From Noviherbaspirillum autotrophicum (GTDB taxonomy: Bacteria > Pseudomonadota > Gammaproteobacteria > Burkholderiales > Burkholderiaceae_D): a stretch of 64,000 bases of DNA. The notes under the pieces are model-generated. The model had not been told where the DNA came from. It ran no database searches and worked only from the letters and a program-made list of their open reading frames with translations. The position numbers and the translations under genes are program-made. The first letter of the stretch is position 1. Each line of letters opens with the position of its first letter. Location: positions 1,880,972 through 1,944,971 of the forward strand of contig NZ_JWJG01000028.1 of the NCBI RefSeq assembly GCF_000818395.1. The letters are read 5' to 3'. Shown one piece after another: positions 17,283 through 26,600 of the stretch.

Positions 17283-18566
17283 TTAGCTCAGCGAGGAAAA
17301 CGCCTTGCGCGCAGCCTCAACGGTGGCATCGATCACCGCATCGTCATGCTGCGCCGATACGAATCCAGCTTCGAAGGCGGACGGCGCGAGGTATACGCCG
17401 AGTTCCAGCATGGCGTGGAAGAATGTATTGAACTTGGCCTTGTCGCAGGCCATCATCTCGACATAGCTGCCCGGGATGCTTGGCGCAAAATACAGGCCGA
17501 ACATGCCGCCCACCGAGTCGGCGCAGAACGCAATGCCTGCATCCTTTGCCGCTGCCGACAAGCCTTGTGCCAGCTTGGCAGTTTGTGCCGACAAGGATTC
17601 GTAAAAGCCCGGAGCCTGAATCAGTTTCAGCGTGGCCATGCCGGCCGCCACGGCCACCGGATTGCCGGACAGGGTGCCCGCCTGGTAGACCGGGCCGAAC
17701 GGAGCCAGGTGCTTCATCAAATCCTTGCGCCCGCCGAAAGCCGCCACCGGCATTCCGCCGCCGATCACTTTTCCCATCACCGTCAGATCGGGCATGATGC
17801 CGAACAAGGTCTGCGCGCCGCCCAGGCCGACACGGAAGCCGCACATCACTTCATCGAAAATCAGCACGGCACCGTGCTGCGTACACATCCGGCGCATCGC
17901 CTGCAGGAACTCGGGCTTTGCGCGCACCAGGTTCATGTTGCCGGCCACCGGTTCGACGATCACGCAGGCGATTTCGCTGCCCATCTTCGCAAATACGTCT
18001 TCCAGTTGCTGCGCATCGTTATAGTCGAGCACCAGCGTATGCTTGGCAAAGTCTTCCGGCACGCCTGCCGAAGTCGGGTTGCCGAAGGTGAGCAGCCCGC
18101 TGCCGGCCTTCACCAGCAATGAGTCGGCGTGGCCGTGGTAGCAGCCTTCGAACTTGATGATCTTGTCGCGACCAGTCGCGCCGCGCGCCAGGCGCAAGGC
18201 GCTCATGGCTGCTTCGGTGCCGGATGACACCAGGCGCACCTGCTCGACTGAAGGGAGAATGCGGCAGATCTCCTCCGCCATCTCGATCTCGCCTTCGGTC
18301 GGGGCGCCGAAGGACAGTCCGCGCGCAGCCGCATCCTGTACTGCTTTGATGACGTGGGGATGCGCATGGCCAACGATTGCCGGGCCCCACGATCCGATGT
18401 AATCGATATAGCGCTTGTCGTCGGCGTCCCAGAAGTAGGGGCCTTCGGCGCGCGTGATGAAGCGCGGCGTGCCGCCGACCGAGCGGAATGCTCGTACCGG
18501 CGAGTTGACGCCGCCCGGGGTGCTGGTCTGCGCCCGTGCAAAAAGGGTGTCGTTCCTTGATGTCAT
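17283..18566 (-). CDS. hemL: Glutamate-1-semialdehyde 2,1-aminomutase
   Basis: The 427-residue PLP enzyme converts glutamate-1-semialdehyde to 5-aminolevulinate in the C5 route of tetrapyrrole synthesis. It starts with [16 protein letters not shown], has the cofactor region [20 protein letters not shown], the Asp motif [11 protein letters not shown] and the Schiff-base Lys motif [15 protein letters not shown]. Length and motifs match the family closely. It lies 24 bases downstream of the thiD-like gene on the same strand. Confidence 0.96.
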   Translation of the reverse strand: MTSRNDTLFARAQTSTPGGVNSPVRAFRSVGGTPRFITRAEGPYFWDADDKRYIDYIGSWGPAIVGHAHPHVIKAVQDAAARGLSFGAPTEGEIEMAEEICRILPSVEQVRLVSSGTEAAMSALRLARGATGRDKIIKFEGCYHGHADSLLVKAGSGLLTFGNPTSAGVPEDFAKHTLVLDYNDAQQLEDVFAKMGSEIACVIVEPVAGNMNLVRAKPEFLQAMRRMCTQHGAVLIFDEVMCGFRVGLGGAQTLFGIMPDLTVMGKVIGGGMPVAAFGGRKDLMKHLAPFGPVYQAGTLSGNPVAVAAGMATLKLIQAPGFYESLSAQTAKLAQGLSAAAKDAGIAFCADSVGGMFGLYFAPSIPGSYVEMMACDKAKFNTFFHAMLELGVYLAPSAFEAGFVSAQHDDAVIDATVEAARKAFSSLS

Positions 18567-18590
18567 ATTAAATAGGGTGGTGAGAGGAAG

Positions 18591-19421
18591 TTACTGAGTT
18601 GAGTCGCTGTCGGGCTCGCGCGCCCAGAAGTAGCGGTCGGGCGTGAGTTTGCCCATGCCGAGGCGGTGCGCATTGGATAGCGCCGCATGCGTGAATTCCT
18701 GTGCTTCGAACACCGCTTCCGGCACATCGACACCGTTGGCGAGCATTGCTGCAATGGTCGCCGACAGCGTGCTGCCGGCGCCGCTGAAGGAACCGGGCAA
18801 TCTTTGCCAGCTATCCTGGCGCAGCATTCCCGATTCGTCGAACAGGGAGTTGGCCACGTCATGCACGTCGGAGGGCGTGCCGGTGACGAAGACGTATTCG
18901 CAACCCATGTCGATCAGGCGCATGACGTCCAGCGGCAGCATGTCTTCACCGGACGGCTCGCGCCAGGTTTCGGCCAGGCGCGACAGTTCCACGGCCGATG
19001 CCAGGAACAGCGTCGTCTGCGGAATCAGCAGTTCGCGGATGGCGACCAGCATGTCTTCGCTGTCCGGCCCCTGATCAGGGATGGCAGAGATGAACGGGTC
19101 GAGGATCAGCGGGATATCGGGATAGTCGGACACGATTTCCGCGATCACGGTGACGCTTTCGATGCTGCCCGGCGTACCGACCTTGAATGCCGTCACCGGC
19201 ATGTCCTCGAGCACGATGCGGGCTTGATCGGCCACCCAGTCAGCGTCGATCATCTGGATGTCTTCGACGCGCGCCGTGTCGCCGATCAACAGCGACGTGA
19301 CGACCGACAAGCCATGGCATCCCATTGCCGCGAATGACGCGAGGTCCGCCTGTATGCCGATCGCGCCGATCGGATCGGTGGCGCCGAAAGTCAGAATGAG
19401 GGGGGAAGTTTGGTTTTGCAC
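18591..19421 (-). CDS. thiD: ThiD-like hydroxymethylpyrimidine (phosphate) kinase, divergent
   Basis: The 276-residue ribokinase-fold protein aligns by eye with HMP/HMP-P kinase of thiamine synthesis: GIQADLASFAAMGCHGLSVV near the N-terminus, KVGTPGS, LILDPFISA, and the anion-hole loop near the end. Two catalytic motifs are altered. The usual SGSDPSGGAG reads FGATDPIGAIG, and the loop normally GTGCTLSA reads GAGSTLSA, so the conserved Cys is Ser. The protein may have reduced or changed activity. It is divergent from rubredoxin and precedes hemL, an order familiar from Burkholderiales. Confidence 0.75.
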   Translation of the reverse strand: MQNQTSPLILTFGATDPIGAIGIQADLASFAAMGCHGLSVVTSLLIGDTARVEDIQMIDADWVADQARIVLEDMPVTAFKVGTPGSIESVTVIAEIVSDYPDIPLILDPFISAIPDQGPDSEDMLVAIRELLIPQTTLFLASAVELSRLAETWREPSGEDMLPLDVMRLIDMGCEYVFVTGTPSDVHDVANSLFDESGMLRQDSWQRLPGSFSGAGSTLSATIAAMLANGVDVPEAVFEAQEFTHAALSNAHRLGMGKLTPDRYFWAREPDSDSTQ

Positions 19422-19478
19422 GGCCGGTAGATTAAGATATTCGACTTTGCATTTTACTTGATTGAAGGGCAGTCAACT

Positions 19479-19670
19479 GTGAGTAACAACGAAACGAAGA
19501 TCGAATACAAGACTTGGATGTGCCTGATTTGCGGCTGGGTCTATGACGAAGCGGCCGGCTTGCCGGAAGAGGGAATAGCACCGGGAACGCGCTGGGAAGA
19601 TGTGCCGATGAATTGGACTTGTCCGGAATGCGGCGCGCGCAAAGAAGATTTTGAGATGGTCGCCATTTAA
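19479..19670 (+). CDS. Rubredoxin
   Basis: The 63-residue protein has the two iron-binding knuckles WMCLICGWVYDE and WTCPECGARKEDF, giving four Cys for an Fe(Cys)4 centre, and the conserved GTRWEDVP. Rubredoxins carry single electrons, for example to alkane hydroxylases or oxidative-stress enzymes; the partner is not encoded here. GTG at 19479 is preferred because GAAGGG (19464-19469) precedes it by 9 bases. Position directly before pilG is usual in betaproteobacteria. Confidence 0.95.
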   Translation: MSNNETKIEYKTWMCLICGWVYDEAAGLPEEGIAPGTRWEDVPMNWTCPECGARKEDFEMVAI

Positions 19671-19769
19671 GCTTTGACGCTTTGCAGCAATTAACGTTGT
19701 CTTTCTGTTAACTTTCGCATAAAAGCCACGTTAGGCGTAACTGAGAGTAACACCTTGTTTTAAAGCATC

Positions 19770-19799
19770 TTGCTTTTTGTTACAGTTGCGCCGTATATT
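19770..19799 (+). promoter_or_regulatory. Probable sigma70 promoter of the pil chemosensory operon
   Basis: TTGCTT (19770-19775) and TATATT (19794-19799) with an 18-base spacer lie in an AT-rich gap 27 bases before pilG. The spacing and the -10 box are good, the -35 box only fair. Confidence 0.5.
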
Positions 19800-19825
19800 G
19801 GGCAGAAGTTTACTGGGATTACGTC

Positions 19826-20227
19826 ATGACAACATCAGCGGATAGTGCCAGTCTCAAGATCATGGTGATCGACGACAGCAGTACGATTCGTCGCTCCGCA
19901 GAAATTTTCTTGGGCCAGGCCGGTTACCAGGTTGTGCTTGCCGACGATGGCTTCGATGCCCTCGCCAAAATGAACGACCACAAGCCAGCCCTGATCTTTT
20001 GCGACATCCTGATGCCGCGTCTTGACGGGTACCAAACCTGCGCGCTGATCAAGAAAAGCGCGAAATTCCATTCCACGCCGGTCATCATGCTGTCGTCCAA
20101 GGATGGACTGTTCGACCGTGCGCGCGGAGCGATGGTCGGCTCCGACGCTTATCTCACCAAACCCTTTACCAAGGACAGTTTGCTCAAGACGGTGCGCGAA
20201 TACACCGCTCAAGCGCTTGCCAAGTAA
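19826..20227 (+). CDS. pilG: Twitching motility response regulator PilG
   Basis: The 133-residue single-domain receiver has the acidic pair D16-D17, the phosphoacceptor D60 in LIFCDILMPRLDG, and the conserved Lys in YLTKPF. PilG is the output regulator of the Pil-Chp system and promotes type IV pilus extension. It is the first of five collinear genes (pilG, H, I, J, L) identical in order to the Pseudomonas system. Confidence 0.92.
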   Translation: MTTSADSASLKIMVIDDSSTIRRSAEIFLGQAGYQVVLADDGFDALAKMNDHKPALIFCDILMPRLDGYQTCALIKKSAKFHSTPVIMLSSKDGLFDRARGAMVGSDAYLTKPFTKDSLLKTVREYTAQALAK

Positions 20228-20249
20228 TTTCTCGACATGAAGGTTGAAA

Positions 20250-20615
20250 ATGCCGATACAGAAAATTCTCGTGGTTGATGATTCCCCCACCGAGCGCTAT
20301 TTCCTTACAGATATTCTTGTAAAAAACGGATTTTCCGTTTCCACCGCCGAAAACGGCGAAGAAGCTCTGGCGAAAGTCAAGGCGGACAAGCCGCAATTGA
20401 TTTTGATGGACGTCGTGATGCCGGGGCAGAACGGATTCCAGATCACGCGCGCCATCGCCAAAGATCCGGAAACGCAAAACGTGCCGATCATTATCTGCAC
20501 CAGCAAAGGCCAGGAAACCGACCGCATCTGGGGCTTGCGCCAAGGCGCGCGCGACTACATCGTCAAGCCAGTCGACCCGCAGGAATTGTTGTCGAAAATC
20601 GCCGCGCTCGGCTAG
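20250..20615 (+). CDS. pilH: Twitching motility response regulator PilH
   Basis: The 121-residue receiver domain has D10-D11, phosphoacceptor D54 in LILMDVVMPGQNG, and Lys in YIVKPVD. PilH is the second regulator of the Pil-Chp system, regarded as a phosphate sink or retraction regulator. The ATG at 20250 is favoured over a TTG two codons earlier because GAAGG (20239-20243) lies 6 bases upstream. It is 22 bases from pilG and 7 from pilI. Confidence 0.92.
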   Translation: MPIQKILVVDDSPTERYFLTDILVKNGFSVSTAENGEEALAKVKADKPQLILMDVVMPGQNGFQITRAIAKDPETQNVPIIICTSKGQETDRIWGLRQGARDYIVKPVDPQELLSKIAALG

Positions 20616-20622
20616 GTCTCCC

Positions 20623-21192
20623 ATGACCCAATCCACTTCGGATCTGAACTCAGGACTCGCGTCTAAGATGGCCGATTCCGGTGCGCGCCGCACCCGTTTG
20701 CGTGAATTCCAGACGCAGCTGGTGGAGCGCATGCAGGCTGCTACCAGCGGCGCGACGTCGCAAGCCCGGCAACTCGGCGTGATGATCGGACAAAGCCGCT
20801 GGCTGCTGAACCTGCAGGAAGCGGGCGAAATCGTCTCGGTCGGCACCATTGCCAAGGTGCCGCTGACGCAGGATTGGTTTTTGGGCCTGACCAACATCCG
20901 CGGTAATTTGATCAGCGTGGTTGACCTCGCGCACTTTAGCGGCATGCCGCCCACACCGATCGACAAGGAAAGCCGGATCGTCGCGTTTGCCCCGGCGCTC
21001 GGCTTCAACTGCGGCTTGCTGGTGTCGCGTGTCATGGGCTTGCGCAACGTGGCCGACATGACGTCTCAATCCGGCGGTGCCGATATTGCCTGGGCGACGC
21101 AACGCTATGTCGACCGCGATGCGCACGTCTGGACAGAACTCAATCTTTCTTTCATCGTACAAGATCCACGGTTTTTGCATGTCGGGTTGTAA
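20623..21192 (+). CDS. pilI: CheW-like adaptor PilI
   Basis: The 189-residue protein consists mostly of one CheW domain, which couples the PilJ receptor to the PilL kinase. Recognisable parts are ARQLGVMIGQSRWLLNLQEA, then LGLTNIRGNLISVVDLAHF and FNCGLLVSRVMGLRNV. It has a short N-terminal extension of about 45 residues. Position between pilH and pilJ supports the assignment. Confidence 0.92.
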   Translation: MTQSTSDLNSGLASKMADSGARRTRLREFQTQLVERMQAATSGATSQARQLGVMIGQSRWLLNLQEAGEIVSVGTIAKVPLTQDWFLGLTNIRGNLISVVDLAHFSGMPPTPIDKESRIVAFAPALGFNCGLLVSRVMGLRNVADMTSQSGGADIAWATQRYVDRDAHVWTELNLSFIVQDPRFLHVGL

Positions 21193-21236
21193 CCCATTGT
21201 CGACCGGCTGCCGAATAACAATTAGGAGACTCAGTG

Positions 21237-23561
21237 ATGGCGTTTAATCTTCCGTTCTTTTCCAAAGGTAACAAAGGGGGACTGGCTGCGGAAGCCGCTA
21301 CGCAGGGATACATTCCTGATGCAGCCGGCGATCATGCAGGGCTTGCCACTGGCATGGTGCACGACGCAACAATGGAAAGCAGCACCGGCAGCGCGGCGTC
21401 CGGGCCGACGACTGTCATGCGCAATCCGAATGCGACCTTCATCGGCGATGCGCTGCAGAAGACGGGCGATATCCGCCTGCCGATCATCGGCGCGATGCCA
21501 TTGCAGGAGCAGGTCCGTATCCTGCTGATGATGCTGGGCGGTTCGCTGGTGCTGAGTGGCGGTTTCGTCTGGTTCAACTCCAATCATTCGATCCTGGCGT
21601 CGACCCAGACCCAGATTGCAGGTGACGCGCTGATGCACTCTCAGCGTATCGGTAAGGCCGCACCGAACGCGATCCAGGGCAACCCGGAAGCGTTCAAGCA
21701 GCTGGAGGAAAGCCGCAAGGAATTCAATCGCGACCTGACCGTGCTGTCCAAGGGCGGCGAGTACCAGGGGCGCGATATCGACCGGCCCAATGCCGAGATG
21801 GAAGCGATGCTGAAGGATGCCCAGAAAGTCTGGAGCAGCTCCGACAAGGCCGCCGAGACCATCCTGAAAATGAAGAAGGAATTGACAGGCTTCGGCACGA
21901 CTCTGCAAAAGCTGAATGAGCTGTCGCCGGTGCTGCTGGAGTTGACCGAGCAGATCGCAACGCTCAAGGTGCAAGCCGGCGCTTCGCCGCGCGAAATTTC
22001 GGCCGCCGGCCAGCTGGTGATGCTGACCCAGCGTCTGGGCCGCAGCGCCAACGAGTTCCTCACTTCGGAAGGCGTGAACCCGGAAACCGCGTTCTTGCTG
22101 GGGAAGGATACCAATACATTCCGCGACATTACCGAAGGCTTCTTGAACGGCAGCGAAGTGCTGCGCCTGGCCGCCACCACTGAGCCGGATACGCGTGAAA
22201 AGCTGACTGAGCTGAAAAACGCATTCGCGGAATATCAGAAGTCGGTGGCGTCCATTCTCGGCAACCTGCAAAACTTCATCGCGGCAAAGCAGTCCGAGCA
22301 GTTGATCTTTGCCGAGAACGAAAGCCTCAAGCAGCGTATCACCAACCTGCAGAAGGCCTATCGCGCGGAGGAAGACTCGTCGCACTGGTCGTTCTGGCTG
22401 ATGATGGGCTTCGCGCTGCTGGCGCTGACGTCCGCGGTCGGAACCGCGCTGGTCCTGCTGCAGGACAGCCGCAACCGTACCAAGGAAGCGGATCAGCGCC
22501 GTCAGGAAGCGGAAGAGCAGCGTCTGCAAGCGCTGCGCCAGGAAGAGGAAGCCAAGCGCGCCAATGACCAGAACCAGGCGGCGATTCTGCGGCTGATGAA
22601 CGAATTGCAGGAAGTGGCGGACGGCGACTTGACGGTGCAGGCAACGGTGTCGGAAGACATTACCGGCGCGATCGCCGACTCGGTGAATTACACCGTGGAA
22701 GAGCTGCGCGGCCTGGTTGGCCGCGTCACGAAGACCGCGGAGCAGGTGACGTCCGCATCCAACCAGGCGCAGAACATTTCCAACGAGTTGCTGGTCGCGT
22801 CCCAGAAGCAGTCGCGTGAAATCCAGGAAACCGGCCAGGCGGTGCTTGAAATGGCTTCGCAGATTACCGATGTTTCCAAGTCCGCCAACGAATCGGCAGA
22901 GGTGGCGCGCCAGTCGGTGAGCGCTGCGGAGCAAGGCACGAAGGCGGTGGAAGACGCGATCAAGGGCATGAACGAAATCCGCGAGCAGATCCAGGAAACC
23001 TCGAAGCGAATCAAGCGCCTGGGCGAATCGTCGCAGGAGATCGGCGAAATCACCGAGCTGATTTCCGACATTACCGAACAGACCAACGTGCTGGCGCTTA
23101 ATGCAGCTATCCAGGCGGCGTCCGCCGGCGAAGCTGGCCGCGGCTTCTCGGTGGTGGCCGAAGAGGTGCAGCGCCTGGCGGAACGCTCCGGCGAGGCAAC
23201 CAAGCAGATCGGCGCGCTGGTGCGCACGATTCAGACCGACACGCACGATGCGGTGGCGGCGATGGAAAAGTCGACCCAGGGCGTGGTGGAAGGTGCCAAG
23301 CTGTCCGACGCGGCCGGTGCCGCGCTGTCCGAGATCCGCAGCGTGTCGAACCGCCTGGCAGAGCTGATTCAGAGCATTTCCGCCGCAACCGAACAGCAGG
23401 CGACATCCGCCAACGGCGTGGCGCAAAACATTCAAAACATCCTGACGGTGACCGAGCAGACGCAGCAGGGTACCCAGCAGACGGCAGAGTCGATTCGCGA
23501 GCTGTCCAAGCTGGCCGAAGAGCTCAAGAATTCGGTGTCGCGTTTCCGCGTGACGGCCTGA
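21237..23561 (+). CDS. pilJ: Pilus chemoreceptor PilJ (methyl-accepting protein)
   Basis: The 774-residue receptor has two membrane segments, near residues 85-105 and 385-410, enclosing a large periplasmic region with the type IV pili methyl-accepting (PilJ) domain. A HAMP region follows the second segment, then a long coiled-coil signalling domain. The kinase-contact hairpin is [20 protein letters not shown] followed by [23 protein letters not shown] at 21237 is preferred because AGGAG at 21224-21228 lies 8 bases upstream; a GTG one codon earlier is possible. A hairpin terminator follows before pilL. Confidence 0.93.
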   Translation: MAFNLPFFSKGNKGGLAAEAATQGYIPDAAGDHAGLATGMVHDATMESSTGSAASGPTTVMRNPNATFIGDALQKTGDIRLPIIGAMPLQEQVRILLMMLGGSLVLSGGFVWFNSNHSILASTQTQIAGDALMHSQRIGKAAPNAIQGNPEAFKQLEESRKEFNRDLTVLSKGGEYQGRDIDRPNAEMEAMLKDAQKVWSSSDKAAETILKMKKELTGFGTTLQKLNELSPVLLELTEQIATLKVQAGASPREISAAGQLVMLTQRLGRSANEFLTSEGVNPETAFLLGKDTNTFRDITEGFLNGSEVLRLAATTEPDTREKLTELKNAFAEYQKSVASILGNLQNFIAAKQSEQLIFAENESLKQRITNLQKAYRAEEDSSHWSFWLMMGFALLALTSAVGTALVLLQDSRNRTKEADQRRQEAEEQRLQALRQEEEAKRANDQNQAAILRLMNELQEVADGDLTVQATVSEDITGAIADSVNYTVEELRGLVGRVTKTAEQVTSASNQAQNISNELLVASQKQSREIQETGQAVLEMASQITDVSKSANESAEVARQSVSAAEQGTKAVEDAIKGMNEIREQIQETSKRIKRLGESSQEIGEITELISDITEQTNVLALNAAIQAASAGEAGRGFSVVAEEVQRLAERSGEATKQIGALVRTIQTDTHDAVAAMEKSTQGVVEGAKLSDAAGAALSEIRSVSNRLAELIQSISAATEQQATSANGVAQNIQNILTVTEQTQQGTQQTAESIRELSKLAEELKNSVSRFRVTA

Positions 23562-23605
23562 TTCCGATCCATTGTCGGCCTGCATAGGCTCTCTAGTGAT
23601 GCTTG

Positions 23606-23634
23606 GCGGCGCGCGTTTCGGCGCGCCGCTTTTT
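23606..23634 (+). terminator. Intrinsic terminator between pilJ and pilL
   Basis: GCGGCGCGC (23606-23614) pairs perfectly with GCGCGCCGC (23621-23629), a 9-bp GC stem with a 6-base loop, followed by TTTTT (23630-23634). It lies inside the operon, 17 bases before the pilL start, so it probably attenuates pilL expression. Confidence 0.75.
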
Positions 23635-23651
23635 GAACCCGCGAGGCAGTC

Positions 23652-26600
23652 ATGACTACCCCTTCTTCCGCCTCATCACAAGGCGCCCGGGACTTCGATG
23701 CCGGGCCGCTGTCCTGGGTGATGGGTGAGATTCGCGAAGCACTCAACCGTTCCAAGACCGCGCTGCACGAAGCAGTAACGCAGGATGCGGAATCCCGGGC
23801 GACATCGCTGCGCCATGCGAAAACCTATCTGCATCAGGCACATGGCGCGTTGCAGATCGTCGATGTCGACGGCGTGGCCATCATTACCGAAACGGTCGAG
23901 GATTTACTGGACCGCGTCGATGCTGGTCAGCTGGAGCTTAGTTCGGCGCTGTCGGATGCCATCGGCAACGGTTACACGGCCCTGATCGAGTATCTCGACG
24001 AGCTCCTGTCTGGCATGCCGCATCAGCCGGTACGCCTTTTCCCGTATTACCGCGCGTTGCTGGAAGCGCGCGGCGCCGAGCGGATTCATCCGGCCGACCT
24101 GTTTTTCCCCAACCTCGCGATTCGCCCGCAGCTGCCAATCACTGAGCCGGCAAATGCCGCTTCGCCCGAGCAGTATGTGGGCATGCGCAAGCGCTTCGAG
24201 AAAGCGCTGCTGCCGTTCCTGAAAAGTTCGGATCCCGCCGCCGAGCGCGCCACTGCGGCCGCCATGCGCGAGCTGGTCGGCGAAATTGAATGCATGCAAG
24301 GCCAGCAGCAAGCTCGCAGTTTCTGGTGGGTGATGCACGGCTTCGCGGAAGCGGTGGCGGCGGGCCAGATTCAGAACGAAATCTACGTCAAGCAGCTGTT
24401 TGCCCGCATCAATCTGCAACTACGACGCCTGTCGCAAGGCTCGTCGAGCATCACCGAGCGCCTGCTGCGCGACGCGCTGTTCTTCATCGCGAAGACGAAA
24501 AATCCATCACCGCGCGCGCAACAGATCCGTGCCGCCTACAGGCTCGACGGCATGGTGCCGGCCGACTACGACAAGAAGCGCTACGGTCAGATCGACGTCG
24601 ACGCCCTGGCCGCAGCCAAGGAGCGGCTGTCGCAGGCGAAAAACATCTGGAACCGGATTGCCGGAGGTGATGTCAGCGTGGCGGAATCGTTCGAACACGA
24701 GATGCGCATGCTGGCCGATGCCGGTGCCAAGCTGAACGCCCCCTCGCTGACCAAACTGCTGCGCGAACTCAAGGGCATCGCGCGCCATGCCGCGCATGCC
24801 AAACCGGGGGAAGCGCTTGGTCTGGAAATGGCAACCAGCTTGCTGTTTGTTGAAAACTCGCTGAACAACATCGGACGCTTGCAGGAAAACTTCGCCGAGC
24901 GTGCCGATGCGATGACAGCTAGGTTGCTTGCCGTCGTGTCGGGCGAGGCGCTGGCCGAATCCGCACCCTGGCTCGACGACATGTCGCGCCAGGCGCAGCA
25001 GCGGCAAACCATCGCGGCGCTGGCGGGTGAAATGCAAGCCAGTCTGCGTCAGGTCGAGAAGATGCTCGACGAATTCTTCCGGGACCCATCGCAACGCGAT
25101 CCGCTGGGCCAGCTCGATTCGGTGCTGCACCAGATTGAAGGCGCACTGGTCGTTCTCGATCAGGAAGACGCGGCGCGCACGGTCGAACACACGCGATCGG
25201 CAGTACAGCGCTTTGCAGCTGGTGATGTACAGCCGCCGGCCGAGCAGGAATTCCAGCAGGTGGCGCAGAACGTCGGCGCGCTCAGCTTTTTCATCGAAAC
25301 GCTACAACATCAACCGGACAGCGCGAAAAAGCGTTTTTCGTTCGATGACCGGAGCTGCTCCTTTCGTGCAAATCTGATCGAACCCAAACCAGCTGCAGAC
25401 GACACCGAGCTCGTCGTGGAGGTGCCGCAAGCGCCCGCAGCGTCGTCCGAGCCGGAGGTGCCGATACTGACGGTGGAGAATGAATTGGCGCAGCACCAGC
25501 GCCAGACCGCCGAACTGGCCAAGTCGCTCACGGAGCAACCGGACAACCCTGTTTTGCAGGAACAGCTGAAGGAATCGCTGGAGCAGATCCGGCTCGACGC
25601 GGCGCTGATCGACATGCCGGAGGCGACCGATCAGGCGCGAAGCGGCATCGAGCTCCTTGGCAGCCTGGATTGTCAGCCATCGCAGGAAGCGCTGGCCAAG
25701 ATCATCTCGGCGACCACGCCAGCACCGGCGGCGTCCGCCCCGACGTTGCCGCCGGTGGTGACGCCGGCCAGCGATGAAGCGATCGATGCCGAATTGCTCG
25801 AAATCTTCTTGCTGGAGGCGGAAGAAGTGCTGGGCGCCGTGCGCCAGACGCTGCCAGAGTCGCGCAATGCGCCGCACAACCAGGAACATCTGACAACGTT
25901 GCGGCGTTCCTTCCATACCTTAAAGGGCAGCAGCCGCATGGTCGGACTGGTTGCGTTCGGTGAAGCCGCATGGAGCATCGAGCAAGTACTGAACCTGCGC
26001 CTGGCGGATGGACGCGGCGGGGATGCCGACCTGTATGCATTGCTGGAAAAAGCGGCTGAGATTCTCGCCGCTTGGGTGCAGGATCTGAAGGAGTATGGAA
26101 AGTCGGGCCAAACTCAGCACGCGCTGGTGGCTGCAGCCGAGCGAATGAAGGAGGGCGGGGGCTTCGTGTTCGAAGACCGCGCGGCGACGCCGCTGGCCGT
26201 GGAACACGAGGCTCCGGCCGATGTGCCTGCATCCGAGCCGTTACCGACATTCGTGTCGGAACCGGTCATGACGACGGAAGAGGTACCGGATGTGGAGGTT
26301 GAACCGGCGCTGTCGGATGACGGCATCGACGATGCGCCGTCCATTGTGGCGGAAAGCTTCGCCGAGCCGGTACCGGAGACCTTGCCGGACTTGCCGGTGG
26401 CGGAAGAGATCCAGTTGTCCGATGCCGATTTGGCGATGTTCGAGCCGGCGGTGAGCGAAAGTCTGCCACCGCAACCTCCTGTGGTGGAAAACGCCTTGGC
26501 GCCGGTGGCATCGATTGCGGAAGTCATCGAATTCCCGACCCTGCAGGCGCCCGAGGTCAAGCCGAACGATACCGTCAAGCGGATTGGCGACCTGGAAATC

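Noticed and set aside
18567-18590. TPP riboswitch associated with thiD
   Set aside because: Neither the short gap downstream of thiD nor the 57 bases before it has the space or sequence of a THI element.
21231-23585. A reading frame of about 784 codons opposite pilJ
   Set aside because: The Leu/Arg/Gly/His-rich product has no motif and lies exactly opposite a well-supported receptor gene.
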